Shown one piece after another: positions 1 to 11,800 of a stretch of 64,000 nt of DNA (its first letter is position 1; each line of letters opens with the position of its first letter). The translations under genes and the position numbers were made by a program. Below the pieces are notes generated by a model. The model was not told the DNA's origin. It saw only the letters and a program-made list of their open reading frames with translations, and did no database searches. The stretch is from assembly GCF_017948675.1 (NCBI RefSeq), contig NZ_JAGFBU010000001.1:1116001-1180000 (forward strand), written 5' to 3'. This stretch comes from Flavobacterium flabelliforme. Its GTDB lineage: Bacteria > Bacteroidota > Bacteroidia > Flavobacteriales > Flavobacteriaceae.

Positions 1-3000
1 AAAATAGTTAACTCTGGTTTTACGATATAGGTTGCCGTTGCCGAACAATTGTTAGCATCTGTTGCTATTATGGTATAAGTTCCACTTGCTTTAATATTAT
101 AGTTAGTTCCTGTAATGGCTGTACCATTTACAGTGTACTTATGCGTTCCTGTACCTAAATTAAATAATGTAGACACATCTAGTGATGGTGTTGATCCTGC
201 AACAAAACATAGTGCCGCTGGAGCTGGTGTTTTTGTTGATGGTGACGCATCTCGGGTAATTACTCTATAAAAAGGTCCAGCAATACAACCATTCTGATCC
301 ATAACATATACATCCCAATCTAAATTAGTTTGATTTACACCTGTATTAATAGTAGTATTTGTAGTTGCAAAAGCTCCTGCTGAAGGTTGTGAAGCTCCTT
401 TTACAACATATGCATATTTGTAATTCTTTATTCCACCAGTGGCATTAACCACAATAGTAGACTCCGACTTATTACAATTTACATTTGTTGCAGTAACGGT
501 GTCAATGAGAATTTGTGTTGCAGCAGCAACCACTACTGCATTTGAAGTTTGAGAACAGCCTGTTGTTTTATCCGTAACTGTTAAGGTATAGCTACCAGTT
601 CCCAATCCTGTAACTTTAACTTCATTACCTGTCTGGACAATTGTTCCTAAATTCGGACTCAATACATAAGTAAAATTAGTTGAACTACTAGGTTCCGTAA
701 TGGTAAAAGTAGCAGTACCATCTTTAGCATTAAAACATTTTTCGTCTGTTTTTACTCCTGAAACTTTAATTTTAATTCCATCTGCAATAGATTGTGATAC
801 TTGTTTAGTACATCCGTTGGCATCTTTAACTTCAAATGTATAAGCTCCTGCAATAAGACCAGAAAATGTTCCACTAGAAGTAGTTCCTACTAAAGTAGGA
901 CCAGAAATTACTGTATACGTATAAGGTGCAAGTCCTCCTACTGATGTTAATGTTAGGCTAGTAGTAGTAAAACCAGGATTACATGTTATAGCTGCTGGTG
1001 TAGAGAAATTAATTCCTGTTGGCGGAGTTAATTTTTTAACCGTAATGTCTTTAGAAACGGTAATACAACCATTTACATCTTTTACTTGGTAAGAGATAAT
1101 TTGATCTGAAATACCATTGTCAACAACATCATAGAAATTATCTGCTATATAAGCCTGTCCTTTAAAACTATATTGAAAAGGTGCTGTTCCTCCTACTGCC
1201 GTAACAGTAACTCTAGTAGTCGTACTACAAGTTGTTGTGGGCGGCGCAGCTGCTGAAGCTGATAAAACATCAGTAGGTTCCGTTATAGTAACTGATGCAG
1301 GTGTAGATGTACAACCCAATGCATCGGTAACTACAATTTCATAATTACCAGCAATTAATCCAGTAATACTACTAGTAGTAAAAGTAGCCGTTGGAGCTGT
1401 GGTTCTTTTTATACTATACGTAAATGGCGCTTTTCCAGAAGGATTTGTAATCGTAATACTTCCTGTAGCATCCCCTTTACATTTTACATTTTCATGATTA
1501 AAAGAGTAAGTAATAACAGTAGGTTTGGTATTTACAACAACGTCTGTTGAAAAAGCTTCACAAGCAGGTGTAGCAGAATCTGTAACTTTAAATTTATAGG
1601 TTCCAGCAATAGCCGTTACATATGGACTTGTAGTTGAGGTATAAGTCGTACTTCCATTAAAAGAAACAGCAAACGTATAAGCTCCCTTTCCTCCTTTTGG
1701 TGTTAAATCAATAGTGGTATTTGGCGTACACGTTACATCTACTTTTGGTGTTGCTATTAGTGTTAACTGTTCTGCAATTACGTAAGGAGTAGTAGCTACA
1801 CAACCAAAACCGTCTTTTATCGCTAGCGTATAACTTCCAGGTGTTAAACTAAAATTTGAACTTGCTTGAAAATTAATACCATCTTTACTGTAAGTTGGAG
1901 TTCCTACAGTAGTTCCTGTGATATTCACCGGTATTGGTGTTCCCACATAACAAGGTGGAGTTAATGGATTAATTTTTGGAGCGTCTTCTGAAGCAATTGT
2001 GATTGTTTTTTTCACAAAACAATCATTACTATCTTTTACATAAACATCAATAAGAGTTGTTAAATCAGCAGTATCAACAATTAAGTTTGCATTGTAAGCA
2101 GTAGTTGGAGCCGTTGATGGACTTATTGCGTAGGCATAACTGTACCCTGGAGCACCTCCTAATAATCCTGAAATGGTTAATGTAGATTTTGTAGTTTTAC
2201 AATTAATTTTTGTTCCTACAGCAGTAAAGTTAATTTGTGTGGCTGCTAAAACGGTCACTGTAGCAGTATTTGAGGTACAACCCGTGGTAACATCTTTTAC
2301 TGTTAACGTATAAGTTCCTGCTGCCAATCCTGTTACTTTAATTTCATTCAAATTCTTAGTGATTTGAGTAGGAAGTACCGCAGGGGCTGCAGGTGTTAAA
2401 ACATAAGTGTAATTTCCAGGCGTACTTGCGCCAGTAATATTAAAAGTTGCAGTACCGTCTTTAGCACCAAAACATTTTTCGTCTGATTTTGATCCTGAAA
2501 CCGCTATTGTTGCCGCTGCATCTATTGTTTTTCCACCAGTTGCAACGCATCCATTGGCATCTTTTACTTGAAAACTATATACACCTGAAGTTAATCCTGT
2601 AAAGATTCCGGAGGAAACACCAGAAACATTTGACGTAGCACTTGCCGGTGCCGTTATTGTATATGTAAATGGAGCAATACCTGCATTTGAAGTCAAAGTA
2701 AGACTAGTTGTTGTAGCGGTACATGTAATTGTTGTTGGATTTGAAATTGTTATTCCTGTTGGCGGATTGTAAGCTGGGATAACAATGGTTTTAGTATCAA
2801 AACAACCCTTATCATCTTTTACTGAATAAGTAATAGTTTGTGCAGTTGCTGTATTGGTAAAAGTTTTCGTTAATACATCAGAATAATTGGTGCTTCCGTC
2901 AAAATTATAACTATATACTCCTGATCCACCTATTCCCGAAAGTGTAATTACAGTTTGAGTATTACAAGTTGTATTAGGTGCAAAGGTAGCCGAAGCGACT

Positions 3001-3240
3001 ACTTTACTTGGATTATTTAGAGTAATGGTATACACTGGAGAAACACAACCATTATTATCTTTTACCTGATAAGTGTAATCTCTTTTGTTAACTGATCCTA
3101 CAAAAGCGTTTAATCCTTTTGTTGTATCAGGTGCAGTAAAACCACCACCATTAAAACTAAATGTATAGCCTGCTGAACCACCCGCTGGAATAATTTGTAT
3201 TTCGCCAGTAGCATCATTATTACAGCTTGGATCTGTCAAT
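1..3240 (-). repeat. Super-repeat of ~580 residues inside the SprB-like gene
   Basis: Blocks of several consecutive SprB-type domains recur at an offset of about 1740 bp. For example, the segment with DEKCF and KDGTATF near 730-760 matches that near 2470-2500. The ATTCCTGTTGGCGGA stretch near 1014 recurs near 2754. The ~300 region aligns with ~2035. This points to duplication of a multi-domain block, not only of single repeats. The boundaries are approximate because divergence rises toward the ends. Confidence 0.6.
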
Positions 3241-6200
3241 TTAAAAGTAGCCGTAGGATTTGAAATTGCGCTAACGGTTGCATCTGTTGTAGTGGTACAT
3301 TTGTTAGCATCAGTAATTTCAAAAACATATTTGCCTGATGCAGTAGCGGTATAATTAAAAGGATTGGTATTGATGTTTACAACGCCAGAATAAACGCCTG
3401 CATCTTTTTTCACTCTATATGTGTAAGGAGCCGTACCATCTTTTACAGTAACTTGTATTGTAGCATCTTTAGGATTATTACATGTTAGTGTTTTTGTTAC
3501 TTTGGCTTCAGCATTAACTTGTGCATTGATGATTTGTGTAATTGGCGTAGCTGTACAACCTTTGCTGTCTGTTACTATAATGGTATGATTACCAACGACC
3601 ACATTGCTGAAAGTATGAATAGAAGTATCTGTACTGTTATTGGAAGTTACAGCACTACTAGTATCTAATTTAAAGGTATAAGGCGCTGTGCCTCCTGATG
3701 CTTTAATTACTAAAGTTGCACCTGATCCAGAAAAACATAAGTTTGAAGAAACATCAATTACTGCTGTTGGCGCTACTGGTGCAGCAATAACAAGATCAGT
3801 ATCCCTATCATCTGTACAGCTATTCGCATCTGTACCTCTAACTTTATAAGTCCCTGGTAAAACACCTGTTAAAATTCCGTTTGAAGGGAAATTTACTACT
3901 GCAAAAGGAGTTTTTGTATCAATTAATTGATAAGTATAGGCTGGAGTTCCTCCTACTGCCGTTGCGGTTACAGTTGCACCTGCAGGAGTACATTTGGCAT
4001 CTGTTGCTGAAGCATTAACTTCTAAAGCAAGTGGAGATGTGATTGTTTTTGGAATTGCTACAAGACATGTTCCTGTAGAAGTCGCATCATAACGAATTTG
4101 TACGTTGTATGTTTTATTAGTTAAACCAGTAATTTTATAAGTAGCGGCCGTTTGAGTAATCCAATTTACACCATCTATTGAATATTGGTACCCATAAGTT
4201 GTATTAAAATTTTCTGCATTAATAGTAATTGTACCGTCAGATTTTCCAGCACAAGTAACATTCGTAGTATTGGTTACACTTGCTTTAAAAGCTTTATCGG
4301 TAGCCACAGAGAATTTAAATTCTTTAAGAGTAATACAAGATTTTGGAAGCTGATAAACAGCAATATCATCTATAGCTACATCATTACCGTCCGTTTGTTT
4401 AACATTAGATCGTATTACAAAATTTAAATTGGTGTTATTTCCTGGATTTAAAACCAAACCATATTTCTGCCAATCATTATTACCAACAGATTTAGGAATG
4501 TTCCCTGTAGCAATACCATCTACAACATTACCACCAGCATCTACTAATTCTATTCTGATATCTGGATCAAATCCGCTAGTTCCTGTTCTTAATAAGTTAA
4601 TCGCATACAATTCAACATTTATCCCTTGATTAGGAATAATATCTTTAATACTTTTCTGGTATAAAATAGCTGTTACTGGTATTTTATCACCAATATTAAC
4701 TGCTAAATACCTTCCTTTTGTAATGGCAGGAACTTTAGCTGGAGTATGGTCTACTGGATTTATCCAACTACCAAATGGAGAGACAACTTTTGCAGTAACC
4801 GAATAATCACCATCGTTAATAGCAATATTTCCGTTGCATTTTGTAGCTTCTACTTGTCTTTCAAAACAATAATAAGTTGTATTAATTCCTGGTGAAGTGG
4901 TATCATCTCCATAACCGAAATCTTCTCTTAACAAATTACTGTAGGTAGAGACAGAAAGCAATTTATATTTGACACTCACAGTATGTTCACCAGAAGGGAC
5001 ATTCAAAAACACTTTAGGATTGGCTGTATTAGGATTTACTGCACCATCTAATAAATATTCATAAGCAAAATTAGAACCTCCATTATTGGTAACGGTAACT
5101 GTACTTGTTGCAGTACCGGTACAATTAAACAAAGGAGAGTCTATATCAATAGAAGGTGGTATTGGTTGTGGATCTATAATAACCTTCATAGGATACACAC
5201 ACTCATTAGCATCTTTTATATAAACGGTATAAGATCCTGGAGCTAAATATTTTTCTTTGATGATGTCATATGTCGAACCATCAAAACTATACAAATAAGG
5301 ATTTGCACCCGCTATAGGAGTTCCGCCTTGAGGATTAGTGATTCTAACTTTACCTTCCCCACCTGGTCCACAACCAGCTAATTCAGAAACTCCTGCTGAA
5401 GCCGTAAGTTCAGCTGAAGGTTGCCCTAAAGTTACGTCTGGTTTAGTATCAAAACATTCATAAACAGTTCCGTCAGTTGCTGTTATACTATATTTTATTT
5501 TAGGACTATAAGTACCTATTGGAAGACCAGAAAAATTAGGATTAGAAAAATAATTTGCGCCATTGTTGATACTATAAGTAATAGTATACCCATTGTCATT
5601 CGTTACATTAAAGGCTATACTTCCTTTATCACCATAACATTTAACGTTTGAGGGTACTACAGTATATACCGGAGTATTATTACGACTCACTGTGATTTTA
5701 TCTATTTTATACTCACAACCCGCTTTATCGATCGCAGTTATAGTATAATCACCAGGAACAGTAACTTGAAAAAACTTACTAGATTGATCAAAACTACCAT
5801 TTGGTCCAACAATATTATAAGTGTAATTTGGAGTTCCACCTTGAGTAGTAATAGTAATTTCTCCATTTGAGCATGCTGTTAAAGGCTTTGAAATTGCAGC
5901 GGAAGCTTTAAAATTAGATTTAAAAATTTCAACTGTTTTAGTATTTTCACAACCATCATCGGTTACTGTTTTTACATCATACTTACCTGGACTTAAATTA
6001 TTAAATGTGTAACGATCATCATTAATAAGTGCGGATGAACTAACTAAATCTGTTGTACCTGCTTTATAAACAAAATATTGATATTGTGCTCTTACATCTT
6101 TTGCTTGTACCTCAATTTTTCCATTTGTACCAGGACAATTCTCACCAATCACATTCACAGTGGTAGAGAAAATCTTTTTTAAGATAGTTGTTTTAACCGT

Positions 6201-8591
6201 AAAATCACATGGTGTACCATTCACAATTTGTCTTATTGTAATGGTATAGTCGCCTTCAGCTACATTATCAAAAATATTTGAAGTTTGAAAATTCACACCA
6301 TCCTTACTGAATGAATAACCTGCTGGTCCCACATTCTCGACAATAATCTGTCCTTTAGTAGTACATATTATATCTTGCTTTTTAATTTTAGGATCTAGAT
6401 CATTTTTATAAATATTAAAATAATGTCTAGCTACACAACCACCTGCGTATGTTATTGTAACTCTATATTGACCTGCATTTTCTGCTTTAAAATTTGGTCC
6501 ATTAGCACCCGCAGAGCTCCAAACACAACTTAAGCTTTCATTAGCACAAGTATCAGCTAAAAGAGGATCAACACAAGTTGTTTTTTCCCAAACAACGACT
6601 GCTCCAGTTATACCCGTTTTTATATCTTTAAAATCTTTTTTACCACATAAAAATATTTTTGGTAAAAACTTATTATTATTTACACATCTTTCTGTCACAT
6701 CATTATCCGCGTATGGAATAACAGGATTGACATAAGTACTTGTCGCATCATTAACTATTATTTCCTCAATAATAGGTTTATAACAAGCATTCGAGGAAGT
6801 GTTCTTTACATAATAGGTTCCTGGTGCTAAAGCTTTATAAATCTGGCCCGTTGCAATTGTTGGACCATTTTTAGTTTTAGACCATACATAAGTATCATAA
6901 CCGTCCGCCGCTTTTAAATCTACCGAGACTCCACAAAACTGATATTCCTGTACATATTTACAATCTTCAATTCCTACTAAAAAATTAGTTGGTGCTGGTG
7001 ATCCAAGCTCACAAACACTATATTTTGCGTAACTTTCTGTATCAACTTGTACTTTATTCTCGTCTCCGTTATATTTAGCAAATGCCTGATTTTTAATTTC
7101 GCTATTACAAATTTTACTCAAAGCATAACAGTCCTCAATAACGTTAACTTTAAACCATATGTCATAATGAAAATAAGGAGCAGTTCCTGCATCATTCGTT
7201 TTCTTAACTAAACTATTATTTACTGTAAAAGTTAGAGTTTTGTTTCCGGGTGTGTAAACATGACTAACTCCAGCTGGAAGAACTAAAGAAGACTCATCAA
7301 AAATAATATTGTCTGGTAAGACATCTTTAATTACCAAATTTTTAGCATTGTCATTACCTTGATTTTCGAATCCTATTTTGTACCAAAGTGGATCACCTTT
7401 ATGTACATTATTTCCGCCAATTTCTGTAGTTGAATTATATTTATCCAAAACACTTTTGGTCAAAATAATCTTTGGCTCTATAATGTCTAATGCAATAGCA
7501 TTAAAATAATAAAAATAAACATCTTGACTACTTCTTAAACCAATTGTGGCTTTAGTATCGCCATTTTTAATTACTTTATTACTATTATTTATAATGTCAA
7601 GAATTCCAGCATCATAACCTAAAGTATTTTCACTTGCTGGATTACGATTCAGAAAATTTTCAGTTTTTGAATTAGTAGGATCAATATAAGTTACCGTGCT
7701 GTTAAAAAAATTATTTGGTGTTCTAATTACGGTACCAACACCATTTGTTGCACTTACTACTGAATTATTTATCATTAAATAATCTCCTGGAATATTTAGA
7801 TCACCCTCTAAAGCAGAAAAAGCAAATTTTGCTCTAACGGGACCGTTTGGAATTGTTCTAAAACCAGAGACTTGGATATCTAAATTTACAGTTGAACTTA
7901 TTGCACTAAATCCATCAAATGAAGTAATTGATTTTGCCGGTAATTGGGGGTCCTCATAAACTACAAAAAGTGACCATCCTGCCGATAATCCAGTACCTCC
8001 ATTACTTCCCACTGCTGAGGATACGTTTGCAATAGTATAATTACCTTGTGGATTTGGATTTCCGCTTCCTGTTACTAAACTTGTAACATCGGCATAACAG
8101 GCATACGGAAAACTTGTACCTACGGCGGTATTTCCCGAATTATGAATTACTGTACCAACAATGTCATTATAACCACCAGTAGGCATTTTAAACTTAATAT
8201 TTTTTATATCAGTTGTTCCTTTAGTCACTGCACCCCAATATAATCCTGCATAAACAATTTTGTAACAGCGAGGGTTACTAGGATTTGGGTCTGAATTTGG
8301 CACCACTAATTTGGCACTACTTGAATTAAAAATACCTGATACGCCATTATCTATATTGATAAATTGCATATCAAAACTAGAGTTTACATCTGTTCCATTA
8401 TAGGCATCATTTGGTTTATTATTTTTACCATCATTCCTATTAAGAATACTATTACCGATTAATAACATATCCCCTTTTATATCCTTATTATATCTAGGAG
8501 TAAAAGGCACATAGTTTTGCGAATAGGAAAGAAAACTTTGTAAAAAAATAATAGTAAACAAACTTATTTTAAAAAAAGTAGTTTTATGCAT
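1..8591 (-). CDS. Giant SprB-repeat cell-surface protein (3' end outside window)
   Basis: The frame stays open from an ATG at 8591 to the left edge, giving at least 2863 residues with no stop in the window. The N-terminus is a signal peptide ending in a SYSQ-like site. After a Gly/Asn-rich globular region comes a DUF11-like segment (about residues 360-520). Then come many tandem domains of about 80-90 residues with the SprB-repeat look (GGTAPYTY, DANGC and similar). A jelly-roll-like insert with an AIDDIAVYQL motif lies at about residues 1225-1420. Such proteins are exported by the type IX system and act as adhesins; F. johnsoniae SprB is the gliding adhesin. The SprF-like gene just upstream supports T9SS export. 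A C-terminal type B sorting domain is expected beyond the window but is not seen. Whether it serves gliding or only adhesion cannot be told. Confidence 0.9.
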   Translation of the reverse strand, partial: MHKTTFFKISLFTIIFLQSFLSYSQNYVPFTPRYNKDIKGDMLLIGNSILNRNDGKNNKPNDAYNGTDVNSSFDMQFINIDNGVSGIFNSSSAKLVVPNSDPNPSNPRCYKIVYAGLYWGAVTKGTTDIKNIKFKMPTGGYNDIVGTVIHNSGNTAVGTSFPYACYADVTSLVTGSGNPNPQGNYTIANVSSAVGSNGGTGLSAGWSLFVVYEDPQLPAKSITSFDGFSAISSTVNLDIQVSGFRTIPNGPVRAKFAFSALEGDLNIPGDYLMINNSVVSATNGVGTVIRTPNNFFNSTVTYIDPTNSKTENFLNRNPASENTLGYDAGILDIINNSNKVIKNGDTKATIGLRSSQDVYFYYFNAIALDIIEPKIILTKSVLDKYNSTTEIGGNNVHKGDPLWYKIGFENQGNDNAKNLVIKDVLPDNIIFDESSLVLPAGVSHVYTPGNKTLTFTVNNSLVKKTNDAGTAPYFHYDIWFKVNVIEDCYALSKICNSEIKNQAFAKYNGDENKVQVDTESYAKYSVCELGSPAPTNFLVGIEDCKYVQEYQFCGVSVDLKAADGYDTYVWSKTKNGPTIATGQIYKALAPGTYYVKNTSSNACYKPIIEEIIVNDATSTYVNPVIPYADNDVTERCVNNNKFLPKIFLCGKKDFKDIKTGITGAVVVWEKTTCVDPLLADTCANESLSCVWSSAGANGPNFKAENAGQYRVTITYAGGCVARHYFNIYKNDLDPKIKKQDIICTTKGQIIVENVGPAGYSFSKDGVNFQTSNIFDNVAEGDYTITIRQIVNGTPCDFTVKTTILKKIFSTTVNVIGENCPGTNGKIEVQAKDVRAQYQYFVYKAGTTDLVSSSALINDDRYTFNNLSPGKYDVKTVTDDGCENTKTVEIFKSNFKASAAISKPLTACSNGEITITTQGGTPNYTYNIVGPNGSFDQSSKFFQVTVPGDYTITAIDKAGCEYKIDKITVSRNNTPVYTVVPSNVKCYGDKGSIAFNVTNDNGYTITYSINNGANYFSNPNFSGLPIGTYSPKIKYSITATDGTVYECFDTKPDVTLGQPSAELTASAGVSELAGCGPGGEGKVRITNPQGGTPIAGANPYLYSFDGSTYDIIKEKYLAPGSYTVYIKDANECVYPMKVIIDPQPIPPSIDIDSPLFNCTGTATSTVTVTNNGGSNFAYEYLLDGAVNPNTANPKVFLNVPSGEHTVSVKYKLLSVSTYSNLLREDFGYGDDTTSPGINTTYYCFERQVEATKCNGNIAINDGDYSVTAKVVSPFGSWINPVDHTPAKVPAITKGRYLAVNIGDKIPVTAILYQKSIKDIIPNQGINVELYAINLLRTGTSGFDPDIRIELVDAGGNVVDGIATGNIPKSVGNNDWQKYGLVLNPGNNTNLNFVIRSNVKQTDGNDVAIDDIAVYQLPKSCITLKEFKFSVATDKAFKASVTNTTNVTCAGKSDGTITINAENFNTTYGYQYSIDGVNWITQTAATYKITGLTNKTYNVQIRYDATSTGTCLVAIPKTITSPLALEVNASATDAKCTPAGATVTATAVGGTPAYTYQLIDTKTPFAVVNFPSNGILTGVLPGTYKVRGTDANSCTDDRDTDLVIAAPVAPTAVIDVSSNLCFSGSGATLVIKASGGTAPYTFKLDTSSAVTSNNSTDTSIHTFSNVVVGNHTIIVTDSKGCTATPITQIINAQVNAEAKVTKTLTCNNPKDATIQVTVKDGTAPYTYRVKKDAGVYSGVVNINTNPFNYTATASGKYVFEITDANKCTTTTDATVSAISNPTATFKLTDPSCNNDATGEIQIIPAGGSAGYTFSFNGGGFTAPDTTKGLNAFVGSVNKRDYTYQVKDNNGCVSPVYTITLNNPSKVVASATFAPNTTCNTQTVITLSGIGGSGVYSYNFDGSTNYSDVLTKTFTNTATAQTITYSVKDDKGCFDTKTIVIPAYNPPTGITISNPTTITCTATTTSLTLTSNAGIAPFTYTITAPASATSNVSGVSSGIFTGLTSGVYSFQVKDANGCVATGGKTIDAAATIAVSGSKSDEKCFGAKDGTATFNITGASTPGNYTYVLTPAAPAVLPTQITKNLNEIKVTGLAAGTYTLTVKDVTTGCTSNTATVTVLAATQINFTAVGTKINCKTTKSTLTISGLLGGAPGYSYAYAISPSTAPTTAYNANLIVDTADLTTLIDVYVKDSNDCFVKKTITIASEDAPKINPLTPPCYVGTPIPVNITGTTVGTPTYSKDGINFQASSNFSLTPGSYTLAIKDGFGCVATTPYVIAEQLTLIATPKVDVTCTPNTTIDLTPKGGKGAYTFAVSFNGSTTYTSTTSPYVTAIAGTYKFKVTDSATPACEAFSTDVVVNTKPTVITYSFNHENVKCKGDATGSITITNPSGKAPFTYSIKRTTAPTATFTTSSITGLIAGNYEIVVTDALGCTSTPASVTITEPTDVLSASAAAPPTTTCSTTTRVTVTAVGGTAPFQYSFKGQAYIADNFYDVVDNGISDQIISYQVKDVNGCITVSKDITVKKLTPPTGINFSTPAAITCNPGFTTTSLTLTSVGGLAPYTYTVISGPTLVGTTSSGTFSGLIAGAYTFEVKDANGCTKQVSQSIADGIKIKVSGVKTDEKCFNAKDGTATFTITEPSSSTNFTYVLSPNLGTIVQTGNEVKVTGLGTGSYTLTVTDKTTGCSQTSNAVVVAAATQILIDTVTATNVNCNKSESTIVVNATGGIKNYKYAYVVKGASQPSAGAFATTNTTINTGVNQTNLDWDVYVMDQNGCIAGPFYRVITRDASPSTKTPAPAALCFVAGSTPSLDVSTLFNLGTGTHKYTVNGTAITGTNYNIKASGTYTIIATDANNCSATATYIVKPELTI

Positions 8592-8746
8592 GGTATTTAT
8601 TGTATTAAAGATTTGGGAGGATTTGGGAGCCCAAAACTTGGTTTTTTTCAATCAAAATAATTTGATTGTGGTTGTACTTAAACTTTTTTTTTCTAACAAA
8701 AGTTAGATTTTTTTTCATTTTTAATTTAATAAAAATGTATATATAA

Positions 8747-8782
8747 AATTCTAGAATTGATTTTTACACCAATTCTAGAATT
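8747..8782 (-). terminator. Perfect hairpin downstream of the SprF-like gene
   Basis: Two 13-base arms (8747-8759 and 8770-8782, core TTCTAGAATTG) are perfectly complementary around a 10-base loop. On the minus strand the hairpin comes about 35 bases after the SprF-like stop codon and is followed by a U-rich but interrupted run. It probably terminates or attenuates transcription between the SprF-like gene and the SprB-like gene. The rest of 8592-8815 shows no clear promoter. Confidence 0.6.
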
Positions 8783-8815
8783 ATTGTATTGTATTAAACT
8801 TTACTGCTCATGATA

Positions 8816-11800
8816 CTAATTTTCGACTCTTACCATTACCATTTTTCCGTTATAAGGTTTATTCCCTTTTGAATCTTGTACTTGTTTTGCTTCTTCAATA
8901 GAGTCAAACTTAGTAAAGTAAATAAAATATTTACTTGTATTTACATCGTAAAAGAAATTAATATTTTTCTCTCCTGCAGCAACCACTTTTCGTAAGAATT
9001 CATCTCTTTTGGCAACATCACTGTGTACTGCTAGTACTAAATAATATCCACCTTCAACATTCTTAATACTCTTAATGATCTGCATATTAGATTGTTCTTC
9101 ACCATAATTAAAATCCTGCGGTTTAAATACTTCTTTACTGAGTGGCGTTGTTTCTTTAATACGTTTTAGGGTTGCCATGTCATTAGCGTAGCGACCTTGA
9201 TCATTTTCAAAAGAAGCACGTTTGATTCTTCTTTTCTTTTCGATTTCAGTTTCCACTTTAATTTTTTCTAATGATGCTAATAAATTAGTATTAGTCTGTA
9301 AAACTTTAGCTTGATCTGCTTTTAAGGCTTCAATAGTTTTTAAATAATACAGCGTAGTTGGATCATTTTTATTTCCTTTTTTAAGTCTCTCATTATACAA
9401 ATTTTCTAATGAAACAATTTTATTATTTTGACTTTTGTTCAACTCAGCAATACTAGCTTGTAAAGCAGCTAGAGCATTGTTTTGTGCAGAAATACTTTTG
9501 AAAGGTTTAGGCTCTTTAAAGATTCCTTTATCACTTAAATCGTTTTCCTCTTTTAAGTCATTAAGTTCTTTATCTCTTTCAGCAACTGTTGCATCTAATT
9601 TACTTAACAAATCTTTTTGACCACTTTCAGATTCCGTTATAAATTGACTCAAATCTTTCATGGCTCTGGCATTATCGTCCTTGCCTTCTAAAATATTTTT
9701 TTCTTGAGCTAATGCTATTGCTTTCGCTTTGGCATCGGCAGCCAATTTTGCTTCCGCATCTAATTTTTCCTGAACTAAAGCAGCTGCTTTGGCCTGAGCT
9801 TCAAGTGCTAGTCTTGATTTATTCTCTATATCTGCTTTTGCTTGAGCCTCTGCAGCTAGTTTAGCATTCGCTTCCGCTGCTAATTTTGCTTTGGCTTCTG
9901 CTTCGACTTTTTCTTTTGCTAATGCTGTAGCTCTGGCTTGAGCCTCTGCAGCCAATTTAGCATCTACTATTGCTTTAGCTTTAGCTTCTGCTTCTAATTT
10001 TTCTTTCGCTTGTGCTGCTGCTTTTGCTTGAGCGTCTGCAACCAATTTAGCGTCTGCTATTGCTTTGGCTTTAGCTTCTGCTTCTAATTTTTGTTGCGCT
10101 AATGCTGCAGCTTTCGCTTGAGCTTCTGTCGCTAATTTAGCATCAGTATCCGCTTTAATCTTAACGGCAGCTTCTTGTTTCTCTTTAGCTAGTGCTGCAG
10201 CTTTAGCTTGAGCTTCTGCAGCTAATTTTGCATCGGCTTCCGCTTTAATTTTCGCTTCTGCATCTAATTTTTCTTTTGCAAGGATTGCCGCTGCTTTTGC
10301 TTGCGCATCTGCTTCTTGTTTCTCTTTTGCTAATGCTGCTGCTTTAAGTTGGGCTTCCGCAGCTAGTTTAGCATCGGCTTCCGCTTTAATTTTAGCTGCT
10401 GCATCTAATTTTTCTTTTGCAAGGATTGCCGCTGCTTTGGCTTGCGCATCTGCTTCTTGTTTCTCTTTTGCTAATGCTGCTGCTTTGGCTTGCGCTTCAG
10501 CTGATAGTTTAGCATCGGCTTCTTGTTTCTCTTTTGCTAGTGCTGCTGCTTTTAGTTGTGCTTCCGCAGCTAGTTTAGCATCAGATTCCGCTTTAATTTT
10601 AGCTGCTGCATCTAATTTTTCTTTGGCTAAGGCTGCCGCTGCTTTCCCTTGAGCATCTGTTTCTTGTTTCTCTTTAGCTAATGCTGCAGCTTTGGCTTGC
10701 GCTTCAGCTGATAGTTTAGCATCGGCATCCGCTTTAACTTTAGCTGCTGCATCTAATTTTTCTTTGGCTAAAGCTGCCGCTGCTTTCGCTTGAGCATCTG
10801 ATTCTTGTTTTTCTTTAGCTAATGCCGCTGCTTTGGCTTGCGCTTCAGCTGATAGTTTGGCATCTGATTCGGCTTTAATCCTAGCTGCAGCATCCAATTT
10901 TTCTTTGGCTAGTGTTGCTGCTTTGGCTTGAGCTAGAGCCTTTGCTCTTGCGTCTGCATCTGCTTTGACTTTTGCTTCAGCATCCAATTTAGCTTGAGCT
11001 AGTGCTGCTGCTTTTGCTTGCGCTTCTTTGATTCTATCGTTTTCCGTTTGTTTTGGCTGTGCTAATGCCGCTGCTTTTGCTGCTGCGTCTGCTTTAATTT
11101 TGGCATCTGCGTCTGCTTTAGCTTGTGCTACTGCCGCTAGTTTTGCTTGAGCCTCTGCTGCTAATTTAGCTTTTGCATCTTCATTTGCTTTAAGTTTAGC
11201 GGCTGCATCTGCTCTAGCTTGAGCTAGTACAGCTGCTTTGGCTTTATTCTCCGCTTCTAACTTAGCTTTTGCATCAGCAACTGCATTGTTTTTTGGTGCT
11301 ACAGCAGGTTTTGGTTTACTAGCAATGTTTTTTGGTGCTTGAGTCGTGTTGATTATAGCGCCTTCAATCTCATCATCATCTTGATAGTATTTGTTACTTT
11401 TAAATTTATAGGCAAGGGAAATTTCATGTGAAGAACCAAAATTAGAAAGACTACCAGTAGCCTTTTCATAATTATATTCGATAGAAATTTTTGGAGTTAA
11501 GTTTAAACCCAAACCTCCAGACATTCCGTACAAAGTATTGTATCCACCTTGTGCCCAAACACCACTAGGAATAGCAAACATGACCAATCCTGCGATAACT
11601 GTTTTTTCTTTTTTAAGCTCTGTTCTTACCAAAGCAGAAAACTTACTTCTATCAAAAAAACCATTGGTTTCTAAATATCCTGTATGCATTGCATGTAACT
11701 CAATACTTTTCTCAGGATCATCCTGAACCATTTTTGAAGTCTTAATATTGTACAAGAATACATTATTAATAGAGGCTCCAAAATCTAGAAAGGCAGTACC

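Noticed and set aside
4185..4629. Rightward ORFs of 66-80 codons
   Set aside because: They are antisense to the intact SprB-repeat reading frame and have no independent coding character.
9435..11726. Rightward Ala/Ser/Cys-rich ORFs
   Set aside because: Antisense shadows of the Ala/Lys/Glu stalk repeats and of the barrel part of the SprF-like gene.
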